Positions 51,844-62,201 of a DNA stretch of 64,000 nt are shown in pieces. Positions within the stretch are counted from its first letter, which is position 1. Every line of letters begins with the position of its first letter. This stretch comes from Sphingobium subterraneum. GTDB lineage: Bacteria; Pseudomonadota; Alphaproteobacteria; Sphingomonadales; Sphingomonadaceae. Made by a program: the position numbers and the translations under genes. The DNA lies in assembly GCF_014199435.1 (NCBI RefSeq), contig NZ_JACIJP010000002.1, positions 598,001 through 662,000 on the forward strand, in the 5' to 3' direction. The notes beneath the pieces are model-generated. The model searched no databases. It was given only the letters and a program-made list of their open reading frames with translations, and was not told the origin of the DNA.

Positions 51844-52464
51844 TCAACCGCGCAGCGCGATCCAGATCGCCAGCCCGACGAGCAGCAGCGCGAACCCCTG
51901 GCGGATGCGGGTTGCGCGGGCGGGATCGGACAGCCAGCCGTGCACCCGGTCCGCCATCAGGACGATCGCAAGGTGGACCGCGCTCGCCACAGCGACATAA
52001 ACGAGCGTCAGCGTCAGGGCCTGCTGCAGAGGCGCAAGGCCAGGGTGGAAAAATTCGGGCAGCACCAGCGCGAAGAACAGCGCGGATTTGGGGTTCAGCA
52101 GGTTGAGCACCAGTCCGTGACTGAACGTGCGCACCAGATGCCGGGCGGTGTGTTCCTGCGCTGCCCTGCTCGCGGCCCGGCGTGGCCATGTGTCCCACGC
52201 GATCCACAGCATAGTGGCACAGCCCGCCCAGCGCAGGGGACCCAGCAGCATGGGCATTTCCGTCGTGAGCCGTGCCATCCCGAACAGCATGGCAAGCCCG
52301 AGACCGAGCAGGCCCACCGCCACTCCCAGCACCGCTACAAGCCCCGCCCGCCGTCCTTCCAGCGCACACAGCAGTGCCAGCCAGCCCATATTCGGACCCG
52401 GCGTCAGCTCGATGACCAGCACCGTCAGCAGGAACGCCGCGTCGACGGGGCCGGATCCGATCAC
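51844..52464 (-). CDS. LysE/RhtB family amino-acid exporter
   Basis: A 206-residue inner-membrane protein with about six helices. It begins with the family signature VIELTPGPNMGWLALL (about residues 17-32), and has NLLNPKSALFFALVLPEF (about 122-139). LysE/RhtB proteins export basic or neutral amino acids, homoserine lactones or similar; the substrate cannot be told. It starts 7 bases after the lepA stop, so it is cotranscribed with it. Confidence 0.88.
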   Translation of the reverse strand: MIGSGPVDAAFLLTVLVIELTPGPNMGWLALLCALEGRRAGLVAVLGVAVGLLGLGLAMLFGMARLTTEMPMLLGPLRWAGCATMLWIAWDTWPRRAASRAAQEHTARHLVRTFSHGLVLNLLNPKSALFFALVLPEFFHPGLAPLQQALTLTLVYVAVASAVHLAIVLMADRVHGWLSDPARATRIRQGFALLLVGLAIWIALRG

Positions 52465-52471
52465 CCGGCCA

Positions 52472-54280
52472 TCAGCTTTCGTCCCCCATGCGCAGCGCGG
52501 CGATGAAGGCTTCCTGCGGAATGCTCACGCTGCCGTATTCGCGCATGCGCTTCTTGCCCTCTTTCTGCTTGTCGAGCAGCTTCTTCTTGCGGCTGATGTC
52601 GCCGCCATAGCATTTGGCGGTCACGTCCTTGCGCATCGCGGCGATGGTTTCGCGCGCGATCACCTTGCCGCCGATGGCCGCCTGAATGGGGATCTTGAAC
52701 AGGTGGCGGGGGATCAGGTCCTTGAGGCGCTCGCACATGCCGCGCCCGCGCGTTTCGGCCGATCCGCGATGGACGATCATGGAAAGCGCGTCGACTGGCT
52801 CGCCATTGACCATGATGCTCATCTTGACGAGGTCGCCATCGCGATAGCCGATCTGGTGATAGTCGAAGCTCGCATAGCCGCGGCTGATGCTTTTCAGGCG
52901 ATCATAGAAGTCGAACACCACTTCGTTGAGCGGCAGTTCATAGGTCACCTGCGCGCGGTTGGCGACATAGGTGAGGTTCTTCTGGATGCCGCGCCGATCC
53001 TGGCAGAGCTTGAGGATCGAGCCAAGATATTCGTCCGGGCAGTAGATCACCGCCTCGATCCATGGCTCCTCGATCGCGGCGATCTTGGTCGGGTCGGGCA
53101 TGTCGGCGGGGTTGTGCAGTTCCATCTCGCCATTGCCGTGGGTGAGTTGCAGCTTGTACACCACCGACGGCGCGGTGGTGATGAGGTCGAGATCATATTC
53201 GCGGGTCAGCCGCTCCTGAATGATCTCCAGATGGAGAAGGCCGAGGAACCCGCAGCGGAATCCGAAACCCAGAGCGGCGCTCGACTCCATCTCGAAGCTG
53301 AAGCTTGCGTCGTTCAACCGCAGCTTGCTGATCGAATCGCGCAGCTTTTCGAAGTCGTTCGCGTCGACCGGGAAGAGGCCGCAGAACACCACCGGCTGCA
53401 CTTCCTTGAAGCCCGGCAGCGGGGTGGCCGCGCCATTCTTGACCGTGGTGATCGTGTCACCCACGCGGGTCTGGCTGATGTCCTTGATCTGCGCGGTGAT
53501 GAAGCCGATTTCGCCGGCCGCGATCTCGCTCAGCGTCTCGATCTTGGGGCGCATGCAACCGACCCGGTCGATCAGATGCTCGGTCCCGCCGATCATGAAC
53601 TTGATCTGCTGGCCCTTCTTGATGACGCCGTTGACGACGCGCACGAGGATCACGACGCCGAGATAGGGGTCGTACCAGCTGTCGACCAGCATCGCTTCCA
53701 GTGGCGCGTCGCGGTCGCCCTTGGGCGCGGGGATCTTCTTGACGATGGCTTCGAGCACCTCGTCGATGCCGATACCGGACTTGGCGCTCGCCAGCACCGC
53801 TTCGGACGCGTCGAGGCCGATCACTTCCTCGATCTCCGCCTTCACCTTTTCCGGTTCGGCGGCGGGCAGGTCGATCTTGTTGATGACCGGCACGATTTCA
53901 TGGTCATGCTCGATCGACTGATAGACGTTGGCGAGCGTCTGCGCCTCCACGCCCTGTGCGGCGTCGACCACCAGCAGCGCGCCCTCGCAGGCGGCAAGAC
54001 TGCGGCTGACTTCATAGGCGAAGTCGACATGGCCCGGCGTGTCCATCAGGTTGAGCTCGTAGGTCAGGCCGTCGGACGCGGTGTAATCGAGCCGCACCGT
54101 CTGCGCCTTGATGGTGATGCCGCGTTCCTTCTCGATATCCATGTTGTCGAGCACCTGCGCGGTCATCTCGCGGTCGGTGAGGCCTCCGCAGCGCTGGATC
54201 AGCCGGTCGGCGAGCGTCGACTTGCCATGGTCGATATGGGCGATGATGGAAAAATTGCGGATACGCGAAAGATCGGTCAT
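52472..54280 (-). CDS. lepA: translation elongation factor 4 (LepA)
   Basis: A 602-residue GTPase that back-translocates or remodels stalled ribosomes. It begins with [21 protein letters not shown] (G1, described here in part), then [16 protein letters not shown] (G3), [11 protein letters not shown] (G4), and the LepA-specific C-terminal end [18 protein letters not shown]. The ATG at 54280 matches the family; the upstream open frame is ignored. Followed by lysE, phnA-like and a hypothetical gene on the same strand. Confidence 0.96.
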   Translation of the reverse strand: MTDLSRIRNFSIIAHIDHGKSTLADRLIQRCGGLTDREMTAQVLDNMDIEKERGITIKAQTVRLDYTASDGLTYELNLMDTPGHVDFAYEVSRSLAACEGALLVVDAAQGVEAQTLANVYQSIEHDHEIVPVINKIDLPAAEPEKVKAEIEEVIGLDASEAVLASAKSGIGIDEVLEAIVKKIPAPKGDRDAPLEAMLVDSWYDPYLGVVILVRVVNGVIKKGQQIKFMIGGTEHLIDRVGCMRPKIETLSEIAAGEIGFITAQIKDISQTRVGDTITTVKNGAATPLPGFKEVQPVVFCGLFPVDANDFEKLRDSISKLRLNDASFSFEMESSAALGFGFRCGFLGLLHLEIIQERLTREYDLDLITTAPSVVYKLQLTHGNGEMELHNPADMPDPTKIAAIEEPWIEAVIYCPDEYLGSILKLCQDRRGIQKNLTYVANRAQVTYELPLNEVVFDFYDRLKSISRGYASFDYHQIGYRDGDLVKMSIMVNGEPVDALSMIVHRGSAETRGRGMCERLKDLIPRHLFKIPIQAAIGGKVIARETIAAMRKDVTAKCYGGDISRKKKLLDKQKEGKKRMREYGSVSIPQEAFIAALRMGDES

Positions 54281-54438
54281 GGCGCGCGCGATAGCAGGGG
54301 AGCGGGATCGGTGCAAACCATCGCCGCTGCAGCACACTTGAACCCGGACGGCCTTGTGATAAGAGTCACTGCCATTCCGGGCACGCACGCATAAAGACGC
54401 GTCCAGATATTATTTTTACCTAATCCAGGGGGATTTCG

Positions 54439-55209
54439 ATGCTGAAGATCGCGACTGCCGCATCCGCGCTGTCATTGTTGCTGGTTTCCGTGGCTCCGGC
54501 GCAGGCGGCGGACAAGGGGTCATCCGGCCATCAGGCGCAGGAGAAAAAGCAGATGGAAATCCCCGTCTGCACCAAGAAGCTGGGCACGGTCGCCATTGTC
54601 GAGCCGGACACGCAATGGTGGCGCGAGCTGAGCCTGGGCAGCCCCGAAGCGATCATCAAGCTGTTCGTACAGCAGTCCGGCTGCTTCGGCCTCGTCAACC
54701 GTGGCCGGTCGATGGCGAGCCGCAATCTGGAACGCGCGATGGCGGATTCGGGTGAGCTTCAGTCCGGATCGAACCTTGGCAAAGGTCAGGTGAAGGCCGC
54801 GGATTACTTCCTGCAGCCCGACATCGTGACCACTAACAACAACAGCGGCGGCAACGCCTTCGGCGGTATGCTGGGCGGCATGCTTGGTGGCCGTCTGGGC
54901 GGCGCGGTGCTCGGTGGCATCTCGATCAAGAAGAAGGAAGCGACCGTCACGCTCTCGATCGTCAACGCCCGCACGACCGAGGAAGAGGCGATGACGCAGG
55001 GCTATTTCCGCAAGTCGGACCTCAGCTTCGGCGGCGGTGGCGGCCTTGGCTGGATGGGCGGTCTCGCGGCGGCGGGTGGCGGCGGCTACCAGAACACGGA
55101 CATCGGTCAGGTCATCGTCCTCGCCTATCTCGACGCCTATACGAAGCTTGTCTCGCAGCTTGGTGGCCTGCCCGCAAACGCGGCGGCAGCGGCGCCCAAG
55201 GCGAAGTAA
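54439..55209 (+). CDS. CsgG/HfaB-like secreted protein
   Basis: A 256-residue protein with a signal peptide (SALSLLLVSVAPAQA). The mature part has KLGTVAIVEPDTQWW, then SPEAIIKLFVQQSGCFGLVNRGRSM (positions about 74-98), GQVKAADYFLQPDIV and a terminal block resembling the CsgG fold used in curli export and holdfast anchoring. Two Gly-rich stretches (GGMLGGMLGGRLGG; GGGGGLGWMGGLAAAGGGG) are membrane-active or flexible. There is no lipobox, unlike CsgG itself. GGGGGAT ribosome site; strong terminator behind it. Function open. Confidence 0.6.
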   Translation: MLKIATAASALSLLLVSVAPAQAADKGSSGHQAQEKKQMEIPVCTKKLGTVAIVEPDTQWWRELSLGSPEAIIKLFVQQSGCFGLVNRGRSMASRNLERAMADSGELQSGSNLGKGQVKAADYFLQPDIVTTNNNSGGNAFGGMLGGMLGGRLGGAVLGGISIKKKEATVTLSIVNARTTEEEAMTQGYFRKSDLSFGGGGGLGWMGGLAAAGGGGYQNTDIGQVIVLAYLDAYTKLVSQLGGLPANAAAAAPKAK

Positions 55210-55226
55210 TTTTCGCACGGTATGGG

Positions 55227-55258
55227 AAAAACCCGCTCCTCACCGGGGGCGGGTTTTT
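55227..55258 (+). terminator. rho-independent terminator of the CsgG-like gene
   Basis: A 10-bp stem AAAAACCCGC/GCGGGTTTTT with a 12-base loop, ending in a T-run, 17 bases behind the stop. It separates the general genes from the catabolic island that starts at 55313. Confidence 0.9.
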
Positions 55259-55312
55259 TCGTGTCGGCCTGATCCTCGCTCGTTGAACCGAGCGTTCCCT
55301 CGGTCTCTATCG

Positions 55313-57091
55313 TCAAAGGGCGTCCACGAACGCTGACCGGACGAGACCGCCGGGCGTTGCGCCGGTCGGTACGTCGCCCCGATGGGTGAACGTTCCGCGC
55401 AACATCGTCGCGGTATATCCCACCGCCCGTTGCGTGATGCGTCGTCCGTCGGCGGGAAGGTCTCGCACGACTTCCGGCATCTGTGCGTCGATCCGATCCA
55501 GATCGATGATGTTCAGGTCCGCCCGCATGCCGGGCGCGATCAGGCCACGATCCATAAACCCGAAGAGTTCTGCGTTGCGCCGCGAAAGCATGTTGATCGC
55601 CTTGCCCAGTGGGATCTGGCCTTCGCCCTGCCGATCACGCACCCAATATCCCAGCAGAGTGGTGGGAAAGCCCGCGTCGCAAACAGAGCCGTAATGTGCG
55701 CCGCCGTCTCCCAGTCCGACGATCGCATTGGGGTCATGCAGCATTTCCGCGACATTTTCGAGGGTTTCCGAACCGACATTGCCGCCTGGCGCCAGGTACA
55801 TGGTCGTCCCATCGCCGTCGAGAAGCCAATCGAGGGCAACCTCGAAGAGTGACACGTTGCGACGTTCCGCCTCGGCGCGGAGACTGCGGTCAGGCCCCAA
55901 GGTATAGCGCGGCGGATTGCCCAGCCGATAGCCCTCCAGCGCGATGCTGACATAGGCTGCGCCTTTCGCGCCCGCTGTGGTTGTATCGGGCTCTTCCGAC
56001 AGAAGCTGTTTGCGTGTTTCGGGGCGGCGCAGGATGGCGACGCGCTCGTCGACGGGGAGATCTTTGATCCGCAGATAGGTCGGGTGATACATGAAGGGAT
56101 GAACCGAGAGATCGAGGCCGATCAGCATCCCTATCGGGCGCGGGAAAATCTGAGGTCTGATTTGCGTTCCATGTTCCGCATTCACACGCGCTGACTCTTC
56201 CAGCGCATGAGTATAGATACCCGGCGCCCAGGCTGCATCGGTAAGCGAGAAGGTAACCGGGCCGCCGGACGTTTGCGCGATTTCGCGGAACAGCGCCAAC
56301 TCGCGTGCGACGAATTGAGGTTGTCCTTCCACAGCGACTTGATGTTGGGCTGCGTGATCGATCATCTGCGGTATGATCTGAAACACGCCGCGCCCCGCCT
56401 CCTTGAGGCCGCGCGCGAGTGCCAGCAATTCGTCCCGGTCCGATTGGACGTGCGGAGCCATGTTGCCATCGGACCCGCGGTGCATCAGGTTGCGGGATGT
56501 AGAAACCCCGATAGCTCCCGCGCGAACGGCTTCGGCGACGATCGCGGTCATCTGCGCTAGGTCCTGCTCTGTCGCTTTCTCGCTGGCTTTCGCGCGCTCG
56601 CCCATGACATAAACGCGCAACGCAGCGTGCGGTAGATATGCCGCAACATCGGCATCGAAGGCGCGCGCGCCGATGAAATCGAGATAGTTGGGAAACGTCT
56701 CCCATTGCCATGGCATTCCTTCGGTCATGACGATTTCCGGAATGTCCTCGATACCTTCCATAAGCGTGACGAGGATATCGCGATGCTGCGGCTTGCACGG
56801 CGCAAAGCCGACCCCGCAGTTGCCCATTACGACCGTGGTGACCCCGTGATATGTGGAGGGCCTCAGCGAATGGCTCCACGTGACCTGAGCATCATAATGC
56901 GTGTGCGGATCGATGAAACCGGGGGTGACGAACTGGCCGGTCGCATCGACCTCCACCCGGCCCACGTCATCAATCTTGCCGACCACGCTTATCGTGTCAC
57001 CCACGATGCCCACATCGGCACGATAAGGCTCTCCACCGGAGCCGTCGACTACGGTTCCCCCTCGAATAACGACGTCGAGTGCCTGGGTCAT
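55313..57091 (-). CDS. amidohydrolase, N-acyl-D-amino-acid deacylase-like
   Basis: A 592-residue metal-dependent hydrolase of the D-aminoacylase group. It has [11 protein letters not shown] (N-terminal strand), [19 protein letters not shown] (metal HxH, about residues 54-72), [10 protein letters not shown] with the bridging Cys (about 93), and [14 protein letters not shown] with the catalytic Asp (about 472). Such enzymes free D-amino acids from N-acyl derivatives, but the family also includes dihydropyrimidinase- and urethane-type activities. ATG 57091 has GAGAGG upstream. It is divergent from the dioxygenase gene and stands at the left edge of the catabolic island. Confidence 0.85.
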   Translation of the reverse strand: MTQALDVVIRGGTVVDGSGGEPYRADVGIVGDTISVVGKIDDVGRVEVDATGQFVTPGFIDPHTHYDAQVTWSHSLRPSTYHGVTTVVMGNCGVGFAPCKPQHRDILVTLMEGIEDIPEIVMTEGMPWQWETFPNYLDFIGARAFDADVAAYLPHAALRVYVMGERAKASEKATEQDLAQMTAIVAEAVRAGAIGVSTSRNLMHRGSDGNMAPHVQSDRDELLALARGLKEAGRGVFQIIPQMIDHAAQHQVAVEGQPQFVARELALFREIAQTSGGPVTFSLTDAAWAPGIYTHALEESARVNAEHGTQIRPQIFPRPIGMLIGLDLSVHPFMYHPTYLRIKDLPVDERVAILRRPETRKQLLSEEPDTTTAGAKGAAYVSIALEGYRLGNPPRYTLGPDRSLRAEAERRNVSLFEVALDWLLDGDGTTMYLAPGGNVGSETLENVAEMLHDPNAIVGLGDGGAHYGSVCDAGFPTTLLGYWVRDRQGEGQIPLGKAINMLSRRNAELFGFMDRGLIAPGMRADLNIIDLDRIDAQMPEVVRDLPADGRRITQRAVGYTATMLRGTFTHRGDVPTGATPGGLVRSAFVDAL

Positions 57092-57347
57092 GTCAAATGC
57101 CTCTCGCAGCTTTCCTGCATAAGAACCCATGCAGCTCGCGCATAACGTCCCATGTTTGACGATGGCAGGCGTTGCGAATCCGATGTCACAGGGGCGTACA
57201 CCCACAGGTCCATCAACCGAAAAGACGCTGAATATTAATGCTTATTTCGAATGATAGAATACGCACAATATATTGGACTCATCCCGGAAAGGCAGGCTTG
57301 ATCGACAGGCCGACTGCGGATGCATGCATGCAACGCGGCGAATGGGA

Positions 57348-57364
57348 CCGCCTGACAAAGGCGG
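57348..57364 (+). other. leader hairpin before the dioxygenase gene
   Basis: CCGCC-TGACAAA-GGCGG lies seven bases before the GAGGAGG ribosome site, so it would form in the 5' leader of the dioxygenase mRNA. The 293-base divergent gap (57092-57384) also contains a perfect 12-base palindrome TGCATGCATGCA (57321-57332) and an AT-rich stretch (about 57228-57275) that should hold the promoters; no gene is seen in it. Confidence 0.4.
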
Positions 57365-57384
57365 CCCGATGAGGAGGCACATGG

Positions 57385-58263
57385 ATGCGCGAAACAAGTG
57401 AACTGACACGGTTTTCCTGCCGTAACCTGCATCCCGCAATTGGTGCCGAAGTGCTTGGATTGGACTTGTCCGTACCGCTGGCGCCCGAAGTTGTGGCCGA
57501 CTTGATCGCCCTGTGGGAAGACCGGTCGGTCCTTGTGTTCAGGGATCAGAAGCTGTCTCCGCAAGACCAGTTGCGTGTGACGGATTATTTCGGCCCGCCG
57601 TCCCAAAACGAGCACAAGAAGGATATCGGTGTCGATCTGCCCGAGCAGGAGACGCCCGGCATCGTGCTGATTTCCAATGTCCAGGTCGATGGCAAGCCGA
57701 TCGGTTCGATCGGGGACGGCGAACTGTGGTTCCACTCGGACAACTGCTATTTGCCCAAGAGCGCCAAGGCGAGCCTGCTCTATGCGGTCGAGATCCCCCG
57801 CGCCGGGGGCGAGACGCGCTACGCCAGTGGCTACGCCGCGTATCAAGCGCTTTCGCCCGAGACCAAGGCCAAGCTCAATGGGGTGATGGCTGACTATGTT
57901 TTCGACTATAAAATCAACACTCAAACCCGACGCTTCAAGCCGGGTCCCGATGCATTTCACGCGGTCCATCCCGCGGTGGTGCTCCACCCCGGCACGGGGC
58001 GGCCCGCGCTGTTCGTCAACCGCCAGACGACGGAGCGTTTGATTGGCATGGACCCGGAGGAGAGCGAGGCATTGCTGCAGGAGCTGTTCGATTTTCAGGA
58101 AAGACCCGAGTTCGTCTATGACCACCAATGGCGGCCCGGCGACCTCGCGATCTGGGACAACCGCAGTTGCCTTCACGCACGCAAGGATTTCGATCCCGGC
58201 GAGCGCCGCACCATGCGCCGGACCACGGCCGGTGAGCAGAAACTCGAACCAGCCCTCGCCTGA
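57385..58263 (+). CDS. TauD/TfdA-type Fe(II)/2-oxoglutarate dioxygenase
   Basis: A 292-residue oxygenase. The iron site is WFHSDN (HxD, about residue 116) with a distal His in SCLHARKDF (about 267), and Arg of RRTMRRTT for 2-oxoglutarate. Relatives open ether, sulfonate or phenoxy bonds (TauD, TfdA). GAGGAGG lies seven bases before the ATG; an out-of-frame ATG four bases upstream is ignored. It heads the plus-strand genes of the island: cupin, GMC oxidoreductase, MFS and Rieske oxygenase follow. Confidence 0.9.
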   Translation: MRETSELTRFSCRNLHPAIGAEVLGLDLSVPLAPEVVADLIALWEDRSVLVFRDQKLSPQDQLRVTDYFGPPSQNEHKKDIGVDLPEQETPGIVLISNVQVDGKPIGSIGDGELWFHSDNCYLPKSAKASLLYAVEIPRAGGETRYASGYAAYQALSPETKAKLNGVMADYVFDYKINTQTRRFKPGPDAFHAVHPAVVLHPGTGRPALFVNRQTTERLIGMDPEESEALLQELFDFQERPEFVYDHQWRPGDLAIWDNRSCLHARKDFDPGERRTMRRTTAGEQKLEPALA

Positions 58264-58370
58264 GCGAGCCGTAGCTGACAGCACAAGACACGAGGCAATG
58301 GATGACATGGAGTAAGCGGAGCGTGACCGCCCGATCTGCCGATGTCTGAATTCTGATGTGGAGAGACAAT

Positions 58371-58889
58371 ATGGTGAGCGAGACAGTATCGAAGGGCAAG
58401 GGAGTGGAATTCTTCTCCGCCAAAAATCTGGATGCCGCTTCCCAGACCGCAACCAGCCTCAAAACGGAACGACTGGAAATCGGTTTCAAGGAGGGGGTCG
58501 ACGAACAGCTTTTCATGGAAGGGAGCGTTTCGTTTGCGAAGCATATCAAGAATGTTGCATTCAGCTTCCCGGATAGCGGCCTCCATATCGGCATTTTGGA
58601 GCTGGAGCCTAATTTGCCGTCCCCCCTGCACAGCCATTCGGATGATTGCGCCTATTATGTGGAGAAGGGCTCTCTCATTATGGGCAACCGCGAAATCGGC
58701 GCGGGGGAGGGCTTTCTCACCCGGAAGGATCAGCCTTACGGCTTTGTCGTCGGTCCAAATGGCGCCAGGATCATTGAATTCACCACGCATCCCAGGGCGA
58801 CCCTGATGGTCCATGATCGAAGAATCGCCGCCTGGAGAGAGCGCCTTGATCGAGCGGTGGAACGCCTCGACCACCCCTTGTCGGCGTGA
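58371..58889 (+). CDS. single-domain cupin
   Basis: A 172-residue cupin. The double-barrel strand motifs are SPLHSHSDDCAYYVEKGSL (metal His pair, about residues 84-102) and GAGEGFLTRKDQPYGFVV (third His absent, replaced by Gln-Pro), so metal binding may be altered. GGAGAG before the ATG at 58371 favours it over one 15 bases upstream. Cupins next to oxygenases act as isomerases, dioxygenases or regulators; the role here is unknown. About 100 bases behind the dioxygenase. Confidence 0.75.
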   Translation: MVSETVSKGKGVEFFSAKNLDAASQTATSLKTERLEIGFKEGVDEQLFMEGSVSFAKHIKNVAFSFPDSGLHIGILELEPNLPSPLHSHSDDCAYYVEKGSLIMGNREIGAGEGFLTRKDQPYGFVVGPNGARIIEFTTHPRATLMVHDRRIAAWRERLDRAVERLDHPLSA

Positions 58890-59104
58890 GGCGATCGCCA
58901 GCGCGGGGCGTTCCCGGAAAAACTGACTGGGAGTTTCCTGGATGGTGGACTTCTGTGGCTGGTTTTATCGGCTGCATGTCCCGGGGGGAGTGTGCCTATG
59001 CCGGTTACGCTGAGGACGTCCAAGACCGAGGCCAGGGGCTGCGATGACAGGCAGAGTTTCGAAAAGCGCGCGACAGCCAACATGAAGATCAGGGATTGAT
59101 AACC

Positions 59105-60760
59105 ATGGACGAGCTGGACGCTGACTATGTGATCGTGGGAGCGGGGTCTGCGGGCTGCGTCCTTGCAAACCGCCTGAGCGCCGACCCTGGTGTGAAGGTT
59201 CTGCTGCTCGAAGCCGGGGGTGACGACCGTCCGACAAAGAACCTGTCGCAATTCTATCTCAACATGATGATCCATATGCCCGCCGGGTTCATGAAGACGA
59301 TCCCGAATCCGAAAACAGCCTGGCACTTCCATACCGAGCCAGACCCCGGCACCAAGGACAGAGTGCATATGTGGCCGCGCGGCAAGGTGCTGGGCGGGTC
59401 GTCCTCCGTGAACGGCATGCTCTACGTCCGCGGGCAGCACGCCGACTATGACGGTTGGCGCCAAATGGGCTGCGATAGCTGGTCGTGGGATGACGTGCGC
59501 CCTTATTTCATCCGGGCCGAGCATCAGGAACGCGGCGCAGACGAGTGGCACGGTCATGGGGGGCCACTGAACGTTTGCGACATGCTGGAGAAAAATGCCG
59601 TCAGCGACGCCGTGATTGATGCCTGCGAACAGGCGGGCATTCCGCGCAATCCTGACATCAACGGCGCCGAGCAGGAAGGCGTTGGCTATTTTCAGAGTAC
59701 GTCAAAGAACGGCCGGCGGTGCTCCACTTCGACGGCCTATCTGCACCCCGCGATGCATCGGCGCAATTTGAGGGTGGTGACGAACGCGTTGACCACCAGA
59801 GTGCAGTTTGAGGGAAAACGTGCTGTCGGTGTCGAATTTATAAAGGACGGGATTGTGTGCCGAGCCGGAGCAAGGCGCGAGGTTATTCTGAGCGGCGGCG
59901 CCATTAATTCGCCTCAACTTCTTCAGCTTTCCGGGATCGGGCCGGGCGAACTGCTTCGTCGCTACGGTATCGAGGTGCGGGTCGACTCGCCGAATACCGG
60001 CGGAAATCTGCAAGATCACATCCTGTTTCAATCGATGTTTCGTCTCCAGGATGGCGCCTACAGCCTCAACGAGCGAACACACGGACTCAAATTCCTGGGG
60101 GAGGTGCTGACCTATGCGGTCAAGCGCCAGGGACTCCTTTCTTCCGGGACGGCGCAGGTCGTCGCATTCTGCAAATCGCGGCCGGAACTGGCGCACCCCG
60201 ATGTTCAATTTCATTTCCTCGCCGCGACGATGGATATTGAGTTGTTTGCTCGAACGCAGCGCATGGAACTGGAAAAAAAGCCCGGCATCACCATCGCTCC
60301 ATGTCAGGTGCGGCCCGAGAGCCGCGGCACGATTCAGATCAACTCGGCCGATCCGAAAGTGGCGCCGACAATTCGGCCCAATTATTTGAGCGACAGTTTG
60401 GATCAGGAGGTGGCTGTTGCGTCGATGCGGCTTGCGCGTCGGATCGCGAACGAGCCAGCGCTGCAACGCTGGATCACTCATGAGATCACGCCGGGACCGC
60501 AATGCTCGACGGACGAAGAATTGCTCGACTATGCGCGTATGACGGGTGCCTCCGTGTACCACCCAGTCGGAACCTGCGCGATGGGCGGTCGGGACACAGA
60601 TGTGCTCGATCCCCAGTTGCGGGTGAGGGGGGTGGAGGGGCTCCGCGTTGTCGACGCGTCGGTTATGCCCCGGATTCCGTCGGGGAACACGAACGCGCCA
60701 ACGATCATGGTGGCCGAAAAGGCAGCGGACATCATCCTGGGAAAGTCGTCGGCGTCGTGA
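59105..60760 (+). CDS. GMC family FAD oxidoreductase (choline dehydrogenase-like)
   Basis: A 551-residue flavoprotein oxidising an alcohol. The FAD motif VIVGAGSAGCVLANRLS is at the N-terminus, MWPRGKVLGGSSSVNGMLYVRG (positions about 88-109) is GMC signature 1, REVILSGGAINSPQLLQLSG signature 2, and the active-site His is in VYHPVGTCAMGG with the second catalytic residue in SGNTNAPTIMVAEKAA. No signal peptide. The closest types are choline, aliphatic-alcohol and polyethylene-glycol dehydrogenases; substrate unknown. The 215-base gap before it shows no gene. Confidence 0.92.
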   Translation: MDELDADYVIVGAGSAGCVLANRLSADPGVKVLLLEAGGDDRPTKNLSQFYLNMMIHMPAGFMKTIPNPKTAWHFHTEPDPGTKDRVHMWPRGKVLGGSSSVNGMLYVRGQHADYDGWRQMGCDSWSWDDVRPYFIRAEHQERGADEWHGHGGPLNVCDMLEKNAVSDAVIDACEQAGIPRNPDINGAEQEGVGYFQSTSKNGRRCSTSTAYLHPAMHRRNLRVVTNALTTRVQFEGKRAVGVEFIKDGIVCRAGARREVILSGGAINSPQLLQLSGIGPGELLRRYGIEVRVDSPNTGGNLQDHILFQSMFRLQDGAYSLNERTHGLKFLGEVLTYAVKRQGLLSSGTAQVVAFCKSRPELAHPDVQFHFLAATMDIELFARTQRMELEKKPGITIAPCQVRPESRGTIQINSADPKVAPTIRPNYLSDSLDQEVAVASMRLARRIANEPALQRWITHEITPGPQCSTDEELLDYARMTGASVYHPVGTCAMGGRDTDVLDPQLRVRGVEGLRVVDASVMPRIPSGNTNAPTIMVAEKAADIILGKSSAS

Positions 60761-60929
60761 GGCTGAGGCGCCATCCGCCAGACACCGGCAAGCTGTCGAA
60801 AGCCCATGTCGGAGAAACAAGGATTCTCGGTAAGTTGGGATCAAAGACCTCCTCGCCCGGTTTGAGCGGCGGACATGTGTCGGTCGCTCCGGTCGAGGAA
60901 GTAGCTGGCCCAAAGAAAGTGGGCATTCG

Positions 60930-62201
60930 ATGAGCAAGGGCGACAACCGACAGGAATGGCGAGACCATTGGCCCGTCGTGCTGGCGGCTGCGGTCGGGTG
61001 CACCGCTTCGCAATCCTATTTGCATTCCATGGGCGTCATGATCGCGCCGATCGAGACGGAATTGAGCTGGTCGCGGGCCGAGATTACCTCCGGTCTCTTC
61101 ATCGTTTCGCTCCTCGTGTTGCCTTTGTCACCCCTGGTGGGCACTGCGATTGATCGCCATGGGCCGCGTCGGCTCGCCATCCTGGGCATTATTATCTACA
61201 GCCTGTCGCTTGCAGGCCTGTCGCTGGCACAGCACGCGATCTGGACTTGGTGGCTGTTATGGCTTCCACTCTCGATCGGCATCCTGTGTCTAAAGCCAAC
61301 GGTTTGGGTAGCGGCTATCTCAAGCCTGTTTCATACGCACCGGGGGCTGGCCATTGCCTGCGCGCTGGGGGCGACCGGCCTCATGTCTTCTGTCGCCCCT
61401 TCATTCACCAATTATCTTGTCGGTCAATTCGGATGGCGCGCTGCTTACGGCGTCTGGGGCGCGATTACGTTGGCCGTCGCCTTGCCGGTGGTTTACACCT
61501 TTTTCACAAGCGCCCGGGACCAGAGCCGTTCCGCCACCGGAGGCGGTCCTACGGCCCACGGATTGCCCCATCTCGATACCGGTGAGGCCCAGCGGTTCGG
61601 ACGCACGGTGATGTCGGCACCGTTTATCAAACTGGCGACGGTGGCCGTGCTGATGTCGGTGGCCAGCCTCGCGGTTGTGGTTAATCTCGTTCCGATCCTC
61701 TCGTCGCTTGGCATGGATGTCGGGCGCGCCGCTGCCGTCGTCGGGATTGTAGGTGTTTCTCAACTTGTTGGCCGATTTGGGGGAGGCTTCCTCCTGGATC
61801 GGTTTGACGCGCGCCTTGTTGGAGCGCTGGTCGCGATCCTCCCGGCGATTTCCTCGGTGCTCATCGTCGGCCTCGGCCCTTCGATCATACCGGTAGCCAT
61901 TGGCGTTCTCATGTTCGGGCTGACGATCGGCGCCGAGGTCGATGTCATCGCGTATCTTGCGGCGCGATTTTTTGAGGGGCGCAATTTCGGTGCCCTTTTC
62001 GGTCTCATCGTGGGCCTTCTGACACTCGGCGTCGGCGTGGGACCCCTTTTGGCGAGCGTCGTCTACGACGTCACGAAATCCTATCTGCCTGTGCTCTGGG
62101 CGGTGATCCCGATGTTCATTACCGCCGGCGTTCTGCTGCTGACCATGGGCCCTTATCCGCAGCGGCGGAACGGGTCTCTTATGCCGGTTGAGGAGGCGTA
62201 G
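60930..62201 (+). CDS. MFS transporter, monocarboxylate-porter-like
   Basis: A 423-residue inner-membrane protein with about 12 helices in two halves joined by a hydrophilic loop (about residues 195-225). DRHGPRRLAILG (loop 2-3 signature) and LDRFDARLVGALV (loop 8-9) are visible. SQSYLHSMGVMIAPIETELSW at the N-terminus recalls carboxylate importers of the MCT/OFA kind. It probably takes up the substrate or an intermediate of the island's pathway across the inner membrane, matching the outer-membrane receptor at the window's end. Confidence 0.88.
   Translation: MSKGDNRQEWRDHWPVVLAAAVGCTASQSYLHSMGVMIAPIETELSWSRAEITSGLFIVSLLVLPLSPLVGTAIDRHGPRRLAILGIIIYSLSLAGLSLAQHAIWTWWLLWLPLSIGILCLKPTVWVAAISSLFHTHRGLAIACALGATGLMSSVAPSFTNYLVGQFGWRAAYGVWGAITLAVALPVVYTFFTSARDQSRSATGGGPTAHGLPHLDTGEAQRFGRTVMSAPFIKLATVAVLMSVASLAVVVNLVPILSSLGMDVGRAAAVVGIVGVSQLVGRFGGGFLLDRFDARLVGALVAILPAISSVLIVGLGPSIIPVAIGVLMFGLTIGAEVDVIAYLAARFFEGRNFGALFGLIVGLLTLGVGVGPLLASVVYDVTKSYLPVLWAVIPMFITAGVLLLTMGPYPQRRNGSLMPVEEA

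Noticed and set aside
52127-54394. 755-codon plus-strand frame opposite lysE and lepA
   Set aside because: Shadow of lepA; Asp/His/Val-rich repeat-like composition caused by the opposite strand.
57235-58452. 405-codon minus-strand frame opposite the TauD-like gene
   Set aside because: Would cover the divergent promoter and the whole dioxygenase gene; no motif.
60761-60929. Intergenic stretch before the MFS gene examined for a small gene
   Set aside because: Only short frames without ribosome sites; treated as untranslated spacer.
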